Shown here in pieces: positions 44,205-56,540 of a stretch of DNA of 64,000 nucleotides; positions within the stretch are counted from its first letter, which is position 1; every line of letters begins with the position of its first letter. The DNA comes from Mauremys mutica (lineage: Eukaryota > Chordata > Testudines > Geoemydidae). A program made the translations under genes and the position numbers. The notes beneath the pieces are model-generated. The model saw only the letters and a list, made by a program, of their open reading frames with translations, made no database searches and had not been told where the DNA came from. The stretch covers positions 28,246,003-28,310,002 of the forward strand of contig NC_059075.1 in NCBI RefSeq assembly GCF_020497125.1, read 5' to 3'.

Positions 44205-44375
44205 CCGGGTTACTAACCTCTTCATACCTCTGTTGGCCCATCTGTAAAAGGCCAATAGTAATATCTGTCGCACAGAAGGTATTTTGAGGTTTAGTCCTCT
44301 TTTTGTTTGTAAATCGCCTTGAGATCCTCAGAGTGACATCCTGGAAGTGCAAAGCATTGTTGTTAACTTTTCTTG
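44205..44375 (+). repeat. MIR SINE
   Basis: 'ctaacctcttcatacctctg', 'cccatctgtaaaaggccaat', 'agtaatatctgtcgcacaga' and 'aatcgccttgagatcctcag' follow MIR order. Confidence 0.75.
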
Positions 44376-46400
44376 GCTTTTGTAGCTCTTTTGAAGAGGT
44401 GGCTTTTGGCTGGTCTGAAAATTCTATGACTCCATAAAGGTGGTGGTGGTGAACCCGAAACGAATGTGTTCTACCATTAAGAAGGCTGTTGCAATGTCAA
44501 ACTCTTTTTTAATTTTAAATGCTTCCATGTCCTTCTTGGAAGAACAATTTTAGAAGCTATATTGGCAATAATGATGAAATAAAACACGTCATCACTTATT
44601 CAGGTTGGCATGGGTATGAGGATGCCTGCCCTTGGTATACAATGACATCAATGTAGGCATTCAGTGCCTGTCACAGAAGCTCACATGCTGTTAACTATGT
44701 CAATGGGCAGTGTTTTGTGTGGGTGATAAGGTAGCAGCCAGTGGTTAAGATGTCTGTGGATCAGCAGACAAAAGGCATAGTGAATATACCATGGCCGTTC
44801 TCTTTTCTTCCGAGATCGGAAGGGATGACTTCTATACGTCAGCATGGGGGGGAATGAAAACAATAAGTCAGTTGCTGAATGCAGGTCTCTGTGCTGCCAT
44901 CCCCAAGCCCTTCACACAGTCAGTGCAGAGGGGAAATCCATATGAGGAATATATAAGAAAATATAAAGGAGAAATATGTAAGGGGTTAAGTCCTGAAGGC
45001 CCTCTGTTTGTAGAACTCTTATTGACTTAAATTGGAGATTTGTGCATGGAGGAACTGAAGAATCGAGCCCCAGGATTGTGTGTATTAAAGGGAGAAAAAA
45101 TAATTCATCTAAAAATAAAACTTACTGCAGGCTGATGAGATTCTATTACATCTGGATTGATTTTTCTCCTTAGCGAATAGGCCAACCCTGTACCACTAAG
45201 TCCTGGTCATGGCTGACTTGGACAAACCTAAAAACCTTTGACAGGGTTTTGTATCTCTCTTTCTCTAAAATCATGACAAAAGGAAAGTATTTATTACCAG
45301 GAAGGCTGCACCCCCAGGCCAGAACTAGTCATCTTTGATTTGACTTCTAACTGAGGTTGCTGAATTAAATGCAGTTTAGTTTTTATCTATTTGCATGGAA
45401 GGTTTCCAGATAAAACAACTGTTTTAGTGACCTTTGCACTTGTATCATGTTAATTAGGTTTGAAAACTCATATATTGTTTTCATAAGGCTATTACATTTT
45501 CTGTAATTCAATTAAGCAAAAAATAAGGATGCACGGCAATAATATTTATTATTAATACCAGATTCGAAAGGCTTACAACATGTGAAATTGAAGGTTAGGG
45601 CCTTGAAGACAGCCTCAACTTCAAAACAATGTCAAATAGCCCAGGCTTTCAGCAAGTCGTTACTACAGACATTTAAAGAAAAGCATTGATAGAGTGAAAA
45701 ATAGCCCCACTGAGCAAGATGGGCTTCTGGTTCCATTTGAAACTGGGTAGTTTCTGAGGCTCTTATTGCTGTGTTCTTATTCAGACAATAAAATTAACTG
45801 CAGAAAATCTCTAGGGATCTAATACTGTCCTGTGTAGCACAGGTGTGCTTGGGTCAGGGAAAGGGAGGGCTATGAAAATGGCCCAGGGGAACTTCTTTCT
45901 TTATCCATCGGCATACCAACTGAGAAATCGGTCAAGATTTCTGCCTAGCATACAAGAGACTATTATGTGGGGCACCAGCAAGGGTATCAAAGACCCCAAG
46001 ATTATGTGATCTGTCATCTTGGGGACATGACCAGACCACCTCGCATGGATGCTACAGCATGCATTATGGGGAGACAAGCTATTCCTTTCAAAGAAATCTC
46101 AACATGTGTCCTGATATCCTTAGGTTATCCTGCATTGTGCTGGCAAAACAGCACTGGCAACTTGCTAGTGGCTGGTGTCACTCCTTCATCCCTTGTAAGA
46201 ACAGCACCAGGTGCAAGATTTTGCCTTAGGGCTGCATTTAAAATGTGCTTTGATTAAAATAGACTCTAGTTTTGTGTAGTTCTGACTACACTAAGATCAG
46301 AGTTAGGATAGCTAATACTGCATTTCAAAGCCAATGAGAGGTGCTGCTCTTGGTTGTGCTTTACAAAAGTGGTTGAAGCTATAATATATGGAGATATACC
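44376..46400. other. 2 kb with no recognisable gene or repeat
   Basis: Ordinary AT-rich sequence. The longest frame (45967-46257) has no recognisable content. Confidence 0.4.
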
Positions 46401-46401
46401 T

Positions 46402-46574
46402 ATCTCATAGAACCAGAAGGGATCCTGACAGGTTATTGAGTCCAGCACCCTGCCTTCACTAGCAGGACCAAGTACTGATTTTGCCCCAGATCCCTAAGTG
46501 TCCCCCTCAAGGATTGAGCTCACAACCCTGGGTTTAACAGGCCAATGCTCAAACCACTGAGCTATCCCTCCCCC
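46402..46574 (-). repeat. tRNA-derived SINE, different CR1-type tail
   Basis: Read in reverse it has a head 'gagcattggcctgttaaacc', a B-box-like 'ggttgtgagctcaatcctt', and a tail containing 'ctcatagaaccagaagggat' and 'ttattgagtccagcaccctg' (plus-strand reading). The head and body match the 12.6 kb SINE, but this tail resembles a different CR1 subfamily's 3' end. Confidence 0.85.
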
Positions 46575-49500
46575 TGCTAGCAAGCTTGCCACATGGTTTC
46601 AGTATCCCATGTGAACAGGGCTGTGATGTCAGGCCTAGGGGCAGTGTGGCCATCATGCTAACAGAAACTCTGCTATAGGCTACTCATCTACCACGGTTTC
46701 AGAATGTGGTAGCAACATGGTCTGTAATTGTGTTGGCTAGGAAACAAAAAAAAAAGTTACCCAGTTTGCCCATTGTTAAGGTAAAGAGTTAAAATAAATA
46801 ATCCTTCCAAGAAAATAATTGCAACATAGTTATTCCAGTTTTTGACCGTGTAATAAACAATGATTCTGAGGCAGCAAGGGCAGCTAATTGTGTCTTGGGT
46901 ATACTACAGTAGAAGGGGATTCAACATGCTTTTCAAGCAGAACGTTCTGAAGCAGGTCTAGTGCATGCACATCAATCAGCCAGAACTAATCTAATGGTAA
47001 ACATATACTGTAAAATCAGAACCACCACTTGGATCCTCTTAACTTTAATTAAAAACCTACGAGAGATTTTTAAACATTGAATGAGATTAATTATCAAATG
47101 CACTTCATGTAACAATGTTGTTTGTAATCTTGAGCCATGCCCTTTAACACTGTGTGTGAGTATCCATAACAGAACAGTTCTGCAGGCTTGTGCAATCGTC
47201 TCATGAAGTGTTGCTGCTGATGTTGTTTTGCAAAGAAAGGATATTATTTCTAACTGCTTGTTATAAAGATGGTTTTACTACTCTTGAGTGTAGGGTAGCT
47301 GGTCAACATGCATTTTACAGAGTATGCTTCTCTATGCATTTACCACTGGATTCTGATCACAGCCACTCCACCCTCCCCACCACCACCATGTGTGTAGGAG
47401 AAAAATTCTAAACAACAGTTACATTTTAAGGCATAGTGTCAGCCTCTAAGCACAGTAACTACCGAGGATATTGCTGTCCTGCAAAAGGCATGTCTATGAG
47501 CCTGAGCCTGAAGATTGACATAAAGGAGCATGGTTTAATTATGATTATTGACTACCCCAGTCTCTAAGGTTCACCTCAAAGTCACTTTCTTGTCCCCCTC
47601 TCTGAGGTCCTCCAACCCTCCTTGCAAAATCTCTTCCCACATTCTCTGCTTCCCCTCCAATGTCCTATGGTACACCAATGGTATTGGCCAAAGGCATTCT
47701 GCCTGCAGATAAGGAGTACAGTAGGCAGAATGCCTTCGGGAGCTCTGTGGGAAGATGCACTGAGGAGCAGTGCTTTGACTTTCCATGTAAAGGTGCAGCT
47801 TGTTCTCTCCTCATCACCAATGCAGTCCAGGCTTCACTGCTGCAGGTCGTGTGCACTCCACACCCCGTGCAGGTGCCTGCTCTAGGGAATGTGTTTTTCA
47901 TGTCCTCTTCCCACACTGTCCCGTGCACAGGGGCAAGCCCGGCAACCTCCAGCATGTCCAAGGTCACCCATCATTAATTATACCGAAGCAGCAATAAATG
48001 GAGCAACCATGTTCTTTGTTTTCATGTCCTTAATAAAACTGAAAATATCTGTGACGTTTTCTTTCAACTCAAAACTTCCCATATGGCCAAGCAGATCTTT
48101 ACGGGTTTCCTAATAAAAACATTCAATGACCTCGCTTTGCTGCCTCTACTTGGGTTATCACAAGTCTCTCTTTGCAGTTTATTTTTGACAGGTGATGGCA
48201 CTTTGGATCTCTTTTTGGTATGGGGTGGTGTATAAATGAGTAGGCTTTTGGGTGCATCCTAAGCATCAACTACTGGCAAAGGTTGACGAGAGCAATTTTT
48301 CACTCAATACAGCCCATTACATTTTCCATATGCTGGATTTTATGATTATAGGGGTTTTGATTTTGTGCTTGCATCTTGCATTTTACATAATAATTAGTTT
48401 GTGTCTGAAAACAGGATGATACATGAGAAGCAGCAGCAGCAGCACCGCCACCCAGAAAGTAGGGCAGCAACAGCGTGAGTTTTGGAGACAGTCTATGAGA
48501 GCACTCTTATTTTCCTTCAGGACAGCAACCTTGGGTTGCATTTGCTGCCTCACAGCTAGTACCTATGTACAGGATGCACAATGTAGATATATCTTGGATT
48601 ATGTCCTCTTACTTTCTTCCAGAAAGCATTTCCTAAAGTGATACCAAGTGCAGGATCTGGTTAAATTATTCATTGCAAATACATGATATGATGAACGTCC
48701 TTTATGTCTTATTGAAAATCATTGACAGAGAGATTCTGGCCCAGATCATGGGCTGTGCTGTACCAGCTTTGCACCTCACTGTCTGCACAAAGTGGATTTC
48801 ACGCCAGCCATTCAAGGATCATTCAAGTACAAGGGGCTGCTTGGCTAGCATAGAACCGCCTTTGTGGTTCCTATGTCACAAACTTTTTCTGCCACTGTTG
48901 GAGGGGGTGTGGCCAGGGAGGTCTTGCACCCTGAGGATCCCCAGCTCCATTAATGATCCCTTAGGGCTACTGGCTTTGGACATAATTTGAAATGACCCTA
49001 AGGTTCTGGCCGATTTAATTATGCAAAGTTATTCTCTATTCATAAATCTCTAGTTCATGCAAACTAATTTAGCCTCTAGGCTGTTCACAAACTGCTCACT
49101 TCTGTGTGTTGTTCATGACATGTAAATGGCTATCCTAGGTCACATGATATTATTTCTCCCCAATTGGGTGGCAAACAGGTTAAACAGGAGAATGCCAAAT
49201 AACAAATATTCTTGTGCATAGTTACAAGTATTTGACTGTGTGACTCTTTCCCTAGTGATGACAGATGAAGGGATGGTAAAATTGCACCAGAGCCGACACC
49301 CTCTCATCAGCCATTTTTCAGCAACACATTTTGGATGCTAGAGGGATACAATATTCAGCAGAAGAGAGAAATCCTTTTATGATGTGCCAAAGATAGGAGA
49401 CCTGTTCCCCGTACAATGGGGTAAAAATCCAAAAGAACAAAAATTGGTTCTTGCATTCTTTCTGGGTTCTCTCTCCTCCTCCCTCCTGCCCCATTTAGCA

Positions 49501-50081
49501 TGTAGTTAAGAATGACTTTAATCAAATGCTTCTAAAAGGAAGTAGGCAGTCTAACTGTTTGCCTGGGGATCCATAGGGTATATGATAGTGACAGGTTTAA
49601 AAAAAAACTTATTTTGCACATGCCAGGACCAAGATTCAAAAAATCTGGAACCCCCCCATGTGCTTTTTGAAAGCCTGGTAAGGCATCAGAATTATATGCA
49701 CAGTAAGCTCTTCAAAACCATGAAACCTTAGATAGATGCATTTATTGTACAGCATTTTGTTTGTCTGATTGCAAATAAGTATCTACAGCAGTTTTCATTT
49801 TGGTGCATATCAAATTAGGTAACAAAATATAATCTACTGAAAATCACTTGGGGTCAAATTCTCTCCCCAGATACATGCACACATTTCTCATTAACTGTAG
49901 TACATCATCTGGCCCCCTGTCATCACTGTCCATTCTTAGCAACATGGAAAGTGTGTGTGTGCACTCCTAGGGCAATGCTTCTTAAAATCATGCATAGGAC
50001 ATGGCAAGTATATTACTGGTCTTGGGTTTGCTTTCTTTTCTTTTACTCTCACCTATGGCAGATCCTTTGCAGCGGCTGGGG
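46575..50081. other. 3.5 kb largely free of recognisable repeats
   Basis: A perfect 14-bp inverted repeat (47691-47704 and 47723-47736, 18-nt loop) sits in a GC-richer patch at 47.57-47.99 kb where several frames stay open for 65-105 codons. A phrase repeat ('gagattctggcccagatcat') lies near 48730. A short (CAG)n is at 48429-48443. I cannot support a gene. Confidence 0.4.
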
Positions 50082-50089
50082 GCTGGTTG

Positions 50090-50340
50090 CAGGGGCGGCT
50101 CTAGGAATCTGGCTGCCCCAAGCAGGGCGGCATGCCGCAGGGGGCGCGCTGCCGGTCGCCGGTCCCGCGGCTCCGGGGGACCTCTTGCAGACGTGCCTGT
50201 GGAGGGCCCGCTGGTCCTGCGGCTCGGTGGAGCTTCCACAGTCATGACTGCGGAAGCTCCACCGGAGCCGCCTGCCGCCCTGCTGGCAAAATGCCGCCCC
50301 AAGTGCGCGCTTGGCGTGCTGGGGTCTGGAGCCGGCCCTG
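50090..50340. mobile_element. hAT miniature element with perfect 8-bp TSD
   Basis: The 251-bp element runs from 'caggggcggctctaggaatc' to 'gtctggagccggccctg'. GCTGGTTG stands at 50082-50089 and 50341-50348. The centre is a palindrome ('tggagcttccacagtc' and 'gcggaagctccac'). Reading frames through it are not coding. Confidence 0.95.
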
Positions 50341-50365
50341 GCTGGTTGGCGGGTGAGGTGAGAGA

Positions 50366-51961
50366 ATGGAATCCTCCCTTCCTCAAAGCCTCCAAGTGGC
50401 TAAAGAACTGCTCACAGACTATTACTGCAGCAACAGCACTGTGGCCTCCTCAGCTTCTGTGTCTTTCCTGAACAAGTGGGAAGGATTTGACTGGTGGATC
50501 ATCCACTGGCCATCGCCCTTTACCTCCCTTAACCTGCTCCCATCCCTGAAGCTCTCCTTAGCGCCACACAGGGTGGAGATCTTGCAGAGTCCAGTCACTC
50601 ACTGCATTTTCCCTGATGATGCCACAGCACACCTGGTTGCTGAGCTCTGTGGCTTTATCCTCACACACAACTATTTCAAATTTGCTGACAATATATATCT
50701 CCAGATCAGTGGCACTGCTATGGGCACCCGTATGGCCCCACAATATGCCAATATTTTTATGGGCGACCTGGAACAACGCTTCCTCAGCTCTCGTCCACTC
50801 ACGCCCCTTCTCTACCTACGCTACATCGATGACATCTTCATCATCTGGACCCATGGGAAGGAGACTCTGGAAAAATTCCACCACGATTTCAACAGCTTCC
50901 ACCCCTCCATCAACCTCAGCCTGGACCAATCTACACGGGAGGTCCACTTCCTAGACACCACGGTGCAAATAAGTGATGGTCACATCAACACCACCCTATA
51001 CCGAAAACCTACCGACCGCTATGCCTACCTTCATGCCTCCAGCTTCCATCCCGGACACACCACAAGATCCATTGTCTACAGCCAAGCACTGAGGTACAAC
51101 CGTATCTGCTCTAACCCCGCAGACAGAGACCAACACCTAGAAAATCTCCACCAAGCATTCTCAAGACTACAGTACCCACACGAGGAAATAAGGAAACAGA
51201 TCAACAGAGCCAGACGTGTACCCAGAAGCCTCCTACTGGAAGACAAACCCAAGAAAGAAACCAACAGGACTCCACTGGCCATCACATACAGTCCCCAGCT
51301 AAAACCCCTACAACGCATCATCAGGGATCTACAACCCATCCTGGACAATGATCCCACACTTTCACAGGCCTTGGGTGGCAGACCAGTCCTCGCCCACAGA
51401 CAACCTGCCAACCTGAAGCATATTCTCACCAGCAACTGCACACCGCACCATAGTAACTCTAGCTCAGGAACCAATCCATGCAACAAACCTCGATGCCAAC
51501 TCTGCCCACATATCTATACCAGCAACACCATCACAGGACCAAACCAGATCAGCCACAACATCACCGGTTCATTCACCTGCACTTCCACCAATGTAATATA
51601 TGCCATCATATGCCAGCAATGCCCCTCTGCTATGTACATCGGCCAAACTGGACAGTCTCTAAGGAAAAGGATAAATGGACACAAATCAGACATTAGGAAT
51701 GGCAATATACAAAAACCTGTAGGAGAACACTTCAACCTCCCTGGCCACACAATAGCAGATCTTAAGGTGGCCATCCTACAGCAAAAAAACTTTAGGACCA
51801 GACTTCAAAGAGAAACTGCTGAGCTCCAGTTCATCTGCAAATTTGACACCATCAGCTCAGGACTAAACAAAGACTGTGAATGGCTTGCCAATTACAGAAC
51901 CAGTTTCTCCTCCCTTGGTTTTCACACTTCAACTGCTAGAACAGGGCCTCATCCTCCCTGA
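50366..51961 (+). pseudogene. PLE RT/GIY-YIG ORF, truncated, fused to upstream DNA
   Basis: 531 codons are open. Residues 1 to about 82 match nothing I know and are probably read-through of flanking DNA. From about 83 the PLE reverse transcriptase begins, with 'GTRMAPQYANIFM' (119-132), the catalytic 'YIDD' (153-156), 'FLDTTV' (195-200) and 'TLYRKPTDR' (210-218). A Cys-Cys-His cluster (C372, C377, C380, H382) resembles the linker motif of PLEs. The endonuclease follows: 'IYAI' (411-414), 'YIG' (424-426), R435/H439, and a candidate catalytic Glu at 454. Motif A aspartate is missing, so RT cannot work; the endonuclease module could still fold. Confidence 0.88.
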
Positions 51962-52162
51962 TTGATCTAACCTCGTTATCTCTAGCTTGCTTCTTGCTTG
52001 CTTATATATACCTGCCCCAGGATATTTCCACCACTTGCATCCGAAGAAGTGGGCATTCACCCACGAAAGCTCATGCTGCAAAACGTCTGTTAGTCTATAA
52101 GGTGCCACAGGATTCTTTGCTGCTTTTACAGAACCAGACTAACACGGCTACCCCTCTGATAC
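50621..52162 (+). mobile_element. Penelope-like element (PLE), 5'-truncated
   Basis: PLEs are retroelements whose RT resembles telomerase and which use a GIY-YIG endonuclease. Similarity begins about 50621, in the middle of the RT, so motif A and everything upstream is lost. The coding part ends at 51961. The 200-bp 3' region carries 'gaagtgggcattcacccacg', 'tctgttagtctataaggtgc' and 'ccagactaacacggctaccc', the same sequence found in the hairpin mini-elements at 17.6, 19.9 and 60.2 kb. The uninterrupted frame suggests recent insertion. Confidence 0.92.
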
Positions 52163-54654
52163 TTGCATAGAGAGTGAGGACCCCAAGTATGGTGGACCCT
52201 CCACAACATCCACCCACTCTTGTGCAGCAGAATTGCAGTGGTCGAGGTGAATTCACAGCCTTCTACTGCCTTTACTTAGGCTCTGAATTCTTATGAAGAC
52301 TTAACTCAGTGGGTAACCCGTGAAAATTGGAAGCACCTCACAGACTGTTCATGATAACCAGCATTAAATATTTTCACCCGTTTCATGGTGCTAAATAGCA
52401 ACAATGGGAGAGATCTGCATATAGACTGTTGGTGAGTAAAGAACTCCAAGCTCAGGTTTAAGTATTTGTGGATGGATATGTAATAAATTCATGATTAGCT
52501 GAACTGCTTGGTCAATGCCAAATGCGTTGAGATAATCAGTCAATGGAACCCAGGATGTGTCAAAAAGGGAAGTTCATATAACTGGGTTCCTACTGTGTGC
52601 CTTCATTTCTAGCTTAGCAATGATTCATTGATCACCTACCACTGTATATCTTTGCAAGCATATAAATAAGTTATATTCCATCTGGAGATGGTCCATGCAC
52701 CCAAGTACCTATAAATGACCCTGGATCTATCTCTATAATGAACTTCAAGTTCTGGGGAGTTATTTTAGATCTGAAATCTGTGTCTGAATTTTCTGGCTTG
52801 GGCCATCTGTAATTATAATGAGTTGGCAAAACCAGTGCTATCATATTAGTCTGTTTTCCTCCCCATATCTGTGTTTAGACATAAACAACCCCTATTTTGG
52901 AGTAAAACTACCTTTCTGTTTCAGAGGAATATCAACTCTCCAGACATATAATAAACCATAGTGTGTTAGGAGGTGCAGAATATGAATACCACTCTTCTAT
53001 TATATGTAAAACCAGTTTGCGGCCAGCTGTTTTAAATGCACCTCATTCCTATTTAGTATCTTGATGGGACTTGCTAAATCCATCTGTTCTAAAGATGGAT
53101 TGTGTTAAACACAAAATAAAACACCAAAGCAAGCACCAGCTGCAGTTATTAATGAGCAGATAGGCTGCTGAAACCCACTTACTCTAGCTTACTAGACACT
53201 TTTTGATAAAGAAAGGCTATTACAATGTATTTAAGGAAGGAGAACAAGCCACTGTGTCTCCTGACATACCGCCAAGCAACCCTGATGATCACAGTTGGTG
53301 GTCTGGACTGTATTGGGGCAAAACTCCCTTTGACTTTAGTGGCAGCATGGCCTGAATAAATCAGGACCACAGAATCTGGCCCCATGCAGAGAATGGTAGT
53401 GTGTAAAACTAATTATCTACCTATTGAGGATTTCTTCAACCCTCCTCTAACTTGTAGAGAGCATAAGTAATTGCTGCATTCCCAGTAACACATAGATTGG
53501 GGCTTTGGGATTAGAATACTTGCTTGAGAAGCTAATACTAAGTGTAAACATCTCTGGTGTTCCTGTTAAGCACATTCCTACCAATAAGTTAACTAATCAC
53601 TCTACTAAAGCCTTACTAAAAGATTTAAATTCTTGTTTAGGGGAGTTCTAGTAGATTTCAATAGTTTCTGACTTGCTGTGACATGCTTCAGAATGTTCAT
53701 TTATATACAGTTTGATTTCTTTTGAAGATTGTCAACTTCAGTTACTAAAAGAGGAGAGCATTTCATATGGGGGAAGGGGGAAGCAATATATTAGAAACAT
53801 GAGTAGGTGCCCCAGCTTGTCCATCAGTCTTGGCATCATTTTATTTATACATTTTTCTAAAGGATTAGGAGTAATCAGTTCCAGAGGATGTGCTCAGGAG
53901 CATTGGCAGCACATCTACTTTCTTGGCAATCATTCTGAATATTTTATACAGTTTCATATCGTCTGGCGTAGTACTGAGCACTGGCAAGTTTGACGTAAAC
54001 AGTGTTAACATTTTAATTTCTACAGCAGCAATTGCTTCTTTATTGTGCTCTGAGTTACATGACAGGGTGGAGCAACTCAACTCAGAGGGAATGCTCACTG
54101 GAGAAACAGCTGCAGGATCAAGCCTCTTGGGGCCTGACCCAACAAGACATCCAGCCCCTCATGTTGGTGCGGAAACACCCAACCTCACTGCCTTCTTTGA
54201 GAATGGAGAGAACTCTGCTCCTCACAGGATGAGACCTTGTATTGTCAGATATTGGGGGGAGGGGGTGGTCTCCCAGTGATATATATTCAGCACACTCACA
54301 TTCACATCCTTGTGCTACTGAGCAGGTGAGTAGTAATCAGAAAAAACATTATGATTAATGGCAACTAAAATGTTTCAGGCACAGATTCCCTCCTCCCACC
54401 TGCAGTACAGATGGCTCAGACCTTCAGTCAGATTTGCACCCCACTGATTTCAGTGGGGCTATATGTCACAGCAAGTGTTTGGCTCCATGGGTGGAGGAAC
54501 AAACATCTGGCTTCATGTATCCAATGACTGGATCAGGGTCCTAGTTGACTGACTTGTCCTTTACATCTCAACTAGAAAGAGGACTCCTCAGCTGGGAATA
54601 GTTGCCTGAATTGTATTGCATATACATACATATATTTAAACTGATATATTCTGA
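52163..54654. other. 2.5 kb with no recognisable gene
   Basis: AT-rich. A frame at 53890-54279 is open for 129 codons but resembles nothing known to me. A short phrase ('cagaatctggcccca') occurs near 53372. Confidence 0.4.
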
Positions 54655-54775
54655 AAGCACACAGGGCCTGATTCTCTTCTCACTTACTTTGGTTTTACAC
54701 TGGTGTAAATCTACTGACTTCGGTGGAATTGCTCTTGATTTATACTGGGGTGAGGAAGAGGAATGAGTCAGGAGA
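54655..54775. repeat. Palindromic phrase repeat
   Basis: 'gggcctgattctcttctcac', 'ttacactggtgtaaatctac' and 'ttgctcttgatttatactgg' make a loosely inverted unit of the family also found near 11.1, 16.9, 36.2 and 58.8 kb. Confidence 0.6.
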
Positions 54776-56284
54776 TTCATGTAGTAATAGAATACAAATA
54801 ATTAAAAATCCATAGAGTAGGTGAAATAGGAGTATTACCTAGATGGCATCCCACGGAAAGTATAAAATTAATAAAAACGAAATCCATGTTCCTTTAGGAC
54901 TGATCTAGTATTACTGACAAAAACAGCAAGTAAATGTTGGGATGTCAGTAAATGGTTTTCAGAAATAATTAGCAAAGTGACATCGTTTAATAAAGTCTAG
55001 GTAACATTTATGTTTCGTTTTACAGAAATAATTGTTTCTTAATGGGGCATTTGCCTAAAGTAACTTTAATGTTGATTGAAATAATGTAATTTTCATATCT
55101 ACAATGTTGTAGAGGGGAGTATGTCTATTTCATTTATGTTTGTTGAAACTTAATCTACAGGAAAAAGATTTTATAACAGAATTGGAGGTTAAATTTCATT
55201 TGCTGATTTAATAAAAACTAACAGGATGGATTTGGGGATATTTCATTAATCTTTCTTTCCTTTCAGTGAAAAGGAAATTAAGTTCAATCTAGTTCAAACT
55301 ATGTTTCACTATTATACAATAGACTGCCAATGTCCATTTTCTCTCTGGCAAGTTAAAACCTAATTAGTCACAGAAAATTCTTCCCTGATCCTGTCACTGC
55401 TAGGCAGGAAAAGACTGAGCTGCAAACAAAAGATTCAGATGCACTAGATGCTTTGCTGTGGCTCTCTGTTAATGTCCATGCATTCCTACATAACATGCAG
55501 TGACATAACGCAAAGCAATGTATTGGAATTTGCATACAGGGATGTCACAGATGCCAACTGTTGTTTTAACATAATGAAAACTTCAAAACTAAGATTGGTG
55601 CAAAGATAGACAATAATTGATCTTGTATCATTTCAACCATCTTTAAAAAATCAAAACAAATAATTGGCTATAGGTTTTTATATACCGGGCTGGATTATCA
55701 GCTGGGTCCATCTGGGCTAGGTGGATGGGGATTGGGGGCACAAAAGATTGTGGCTGGTTGCAGCTCCCTGCAATGCCTCTAAGAGGCCATCCCGCAGCTG
55801 AGCATGCTCTGCCCGTGCCCCCTTTCTGCTGTTGATATGTGCCCTATGTTCAGGGCTGCAATGGGGGTGGTGTGGGAGCTGGCTTGCCAGCTGTACAGCT
55901 GCTGGGGCAATCCACAACAGAGGAGATCCCGGTGCTTTCTACTTCATTTGTGCCATGAGTTTGAGAGTCTGGCCCTCTTTATGTATGCATCTTTATTTCA
56001 CGTTTTCAAACTTCTATTGATAAAAATAACTTGTAAGTAACACCATATCTGGCGCCCTCTTTTCTACAGCTTATTTAGAAAAGCATGGGTTCTTTCAGCA
56101 GTTCTGAGTATACCTAATAAAAAAACAATTAACTATGAAAAAACTTGCTCGGTTTTAGTCCTGGCTTTATTCTAGTGATTTCACTAGAGTTACACCATGG
56201 GTGAATTTGGCCCACCCTAGCCAAAGCTCACTCTGGATTTCCAATGCTGAATTTTGGTACTAGACTTATACATTGCTCTCTACA
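54776..56284. other. No gene seen
   Basis: AT-rich to 55.69 kb, then a GC-richer patch (55700-55950) with short open frames and no recognisable domain. A phrase repeat ('gttacaccatgggtgaattt') lies near 56190. Confidence 0.4.
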
Positions 56285-56537
56285 GGTATGTCTACACTGG
56301 GGGGAAAAAGGTGTTCTTAACATGGGTTAGCTAATGTGGGTTAAAATAGTAGTGAAGTCACAGTAACTTGGCTTTGAACTCAGGTTAGTAGCTGGAGTTA
56401 AAGTCTGTAGGGTAGTCTGGGGTTGAACTCAAGCTCCTAACCCAAGTTCAAAGCTGAGTAGCCATCTTTGAACTGCTATTTGAAGAATTAGCTAACCAGA
56501 GTTAAGAACTCACCTTTTTCACAGTGTAGACAGACCC
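56285..56537. mobile_element. PIF/Harbinger-like MITE
   Basis: 'ggtatgtctacactggg' and 'cacagtgtagacagaccc' are inverted ends. Internal 'acatgggttagctaatgtgg' near 56320 and 'gctaaccagagttaagaact' near 56491 pair across the centre. Flanking trinucleotides are ACA and TGA, so the target duplication is unclear. Confidence 0.8.
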
Positions 56538-56540
56538 TGA

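Noticed and set aside
50001..50471. 156-codon plus and 135-codon minus frames
   Set aside because: They run across the 50090-50340 hAT miniature into its flanks; both strands are open because of GC content.
51076..51486. 136-codon minus-strand frame
   Set aside because: Antisense shadow of the Penelope-like ORF.
53890..54279. 129-codon plus-strand frame
   Set aside because: No recognisable domain, an overlapping open frame in another phase, and no splice or codon evidence.
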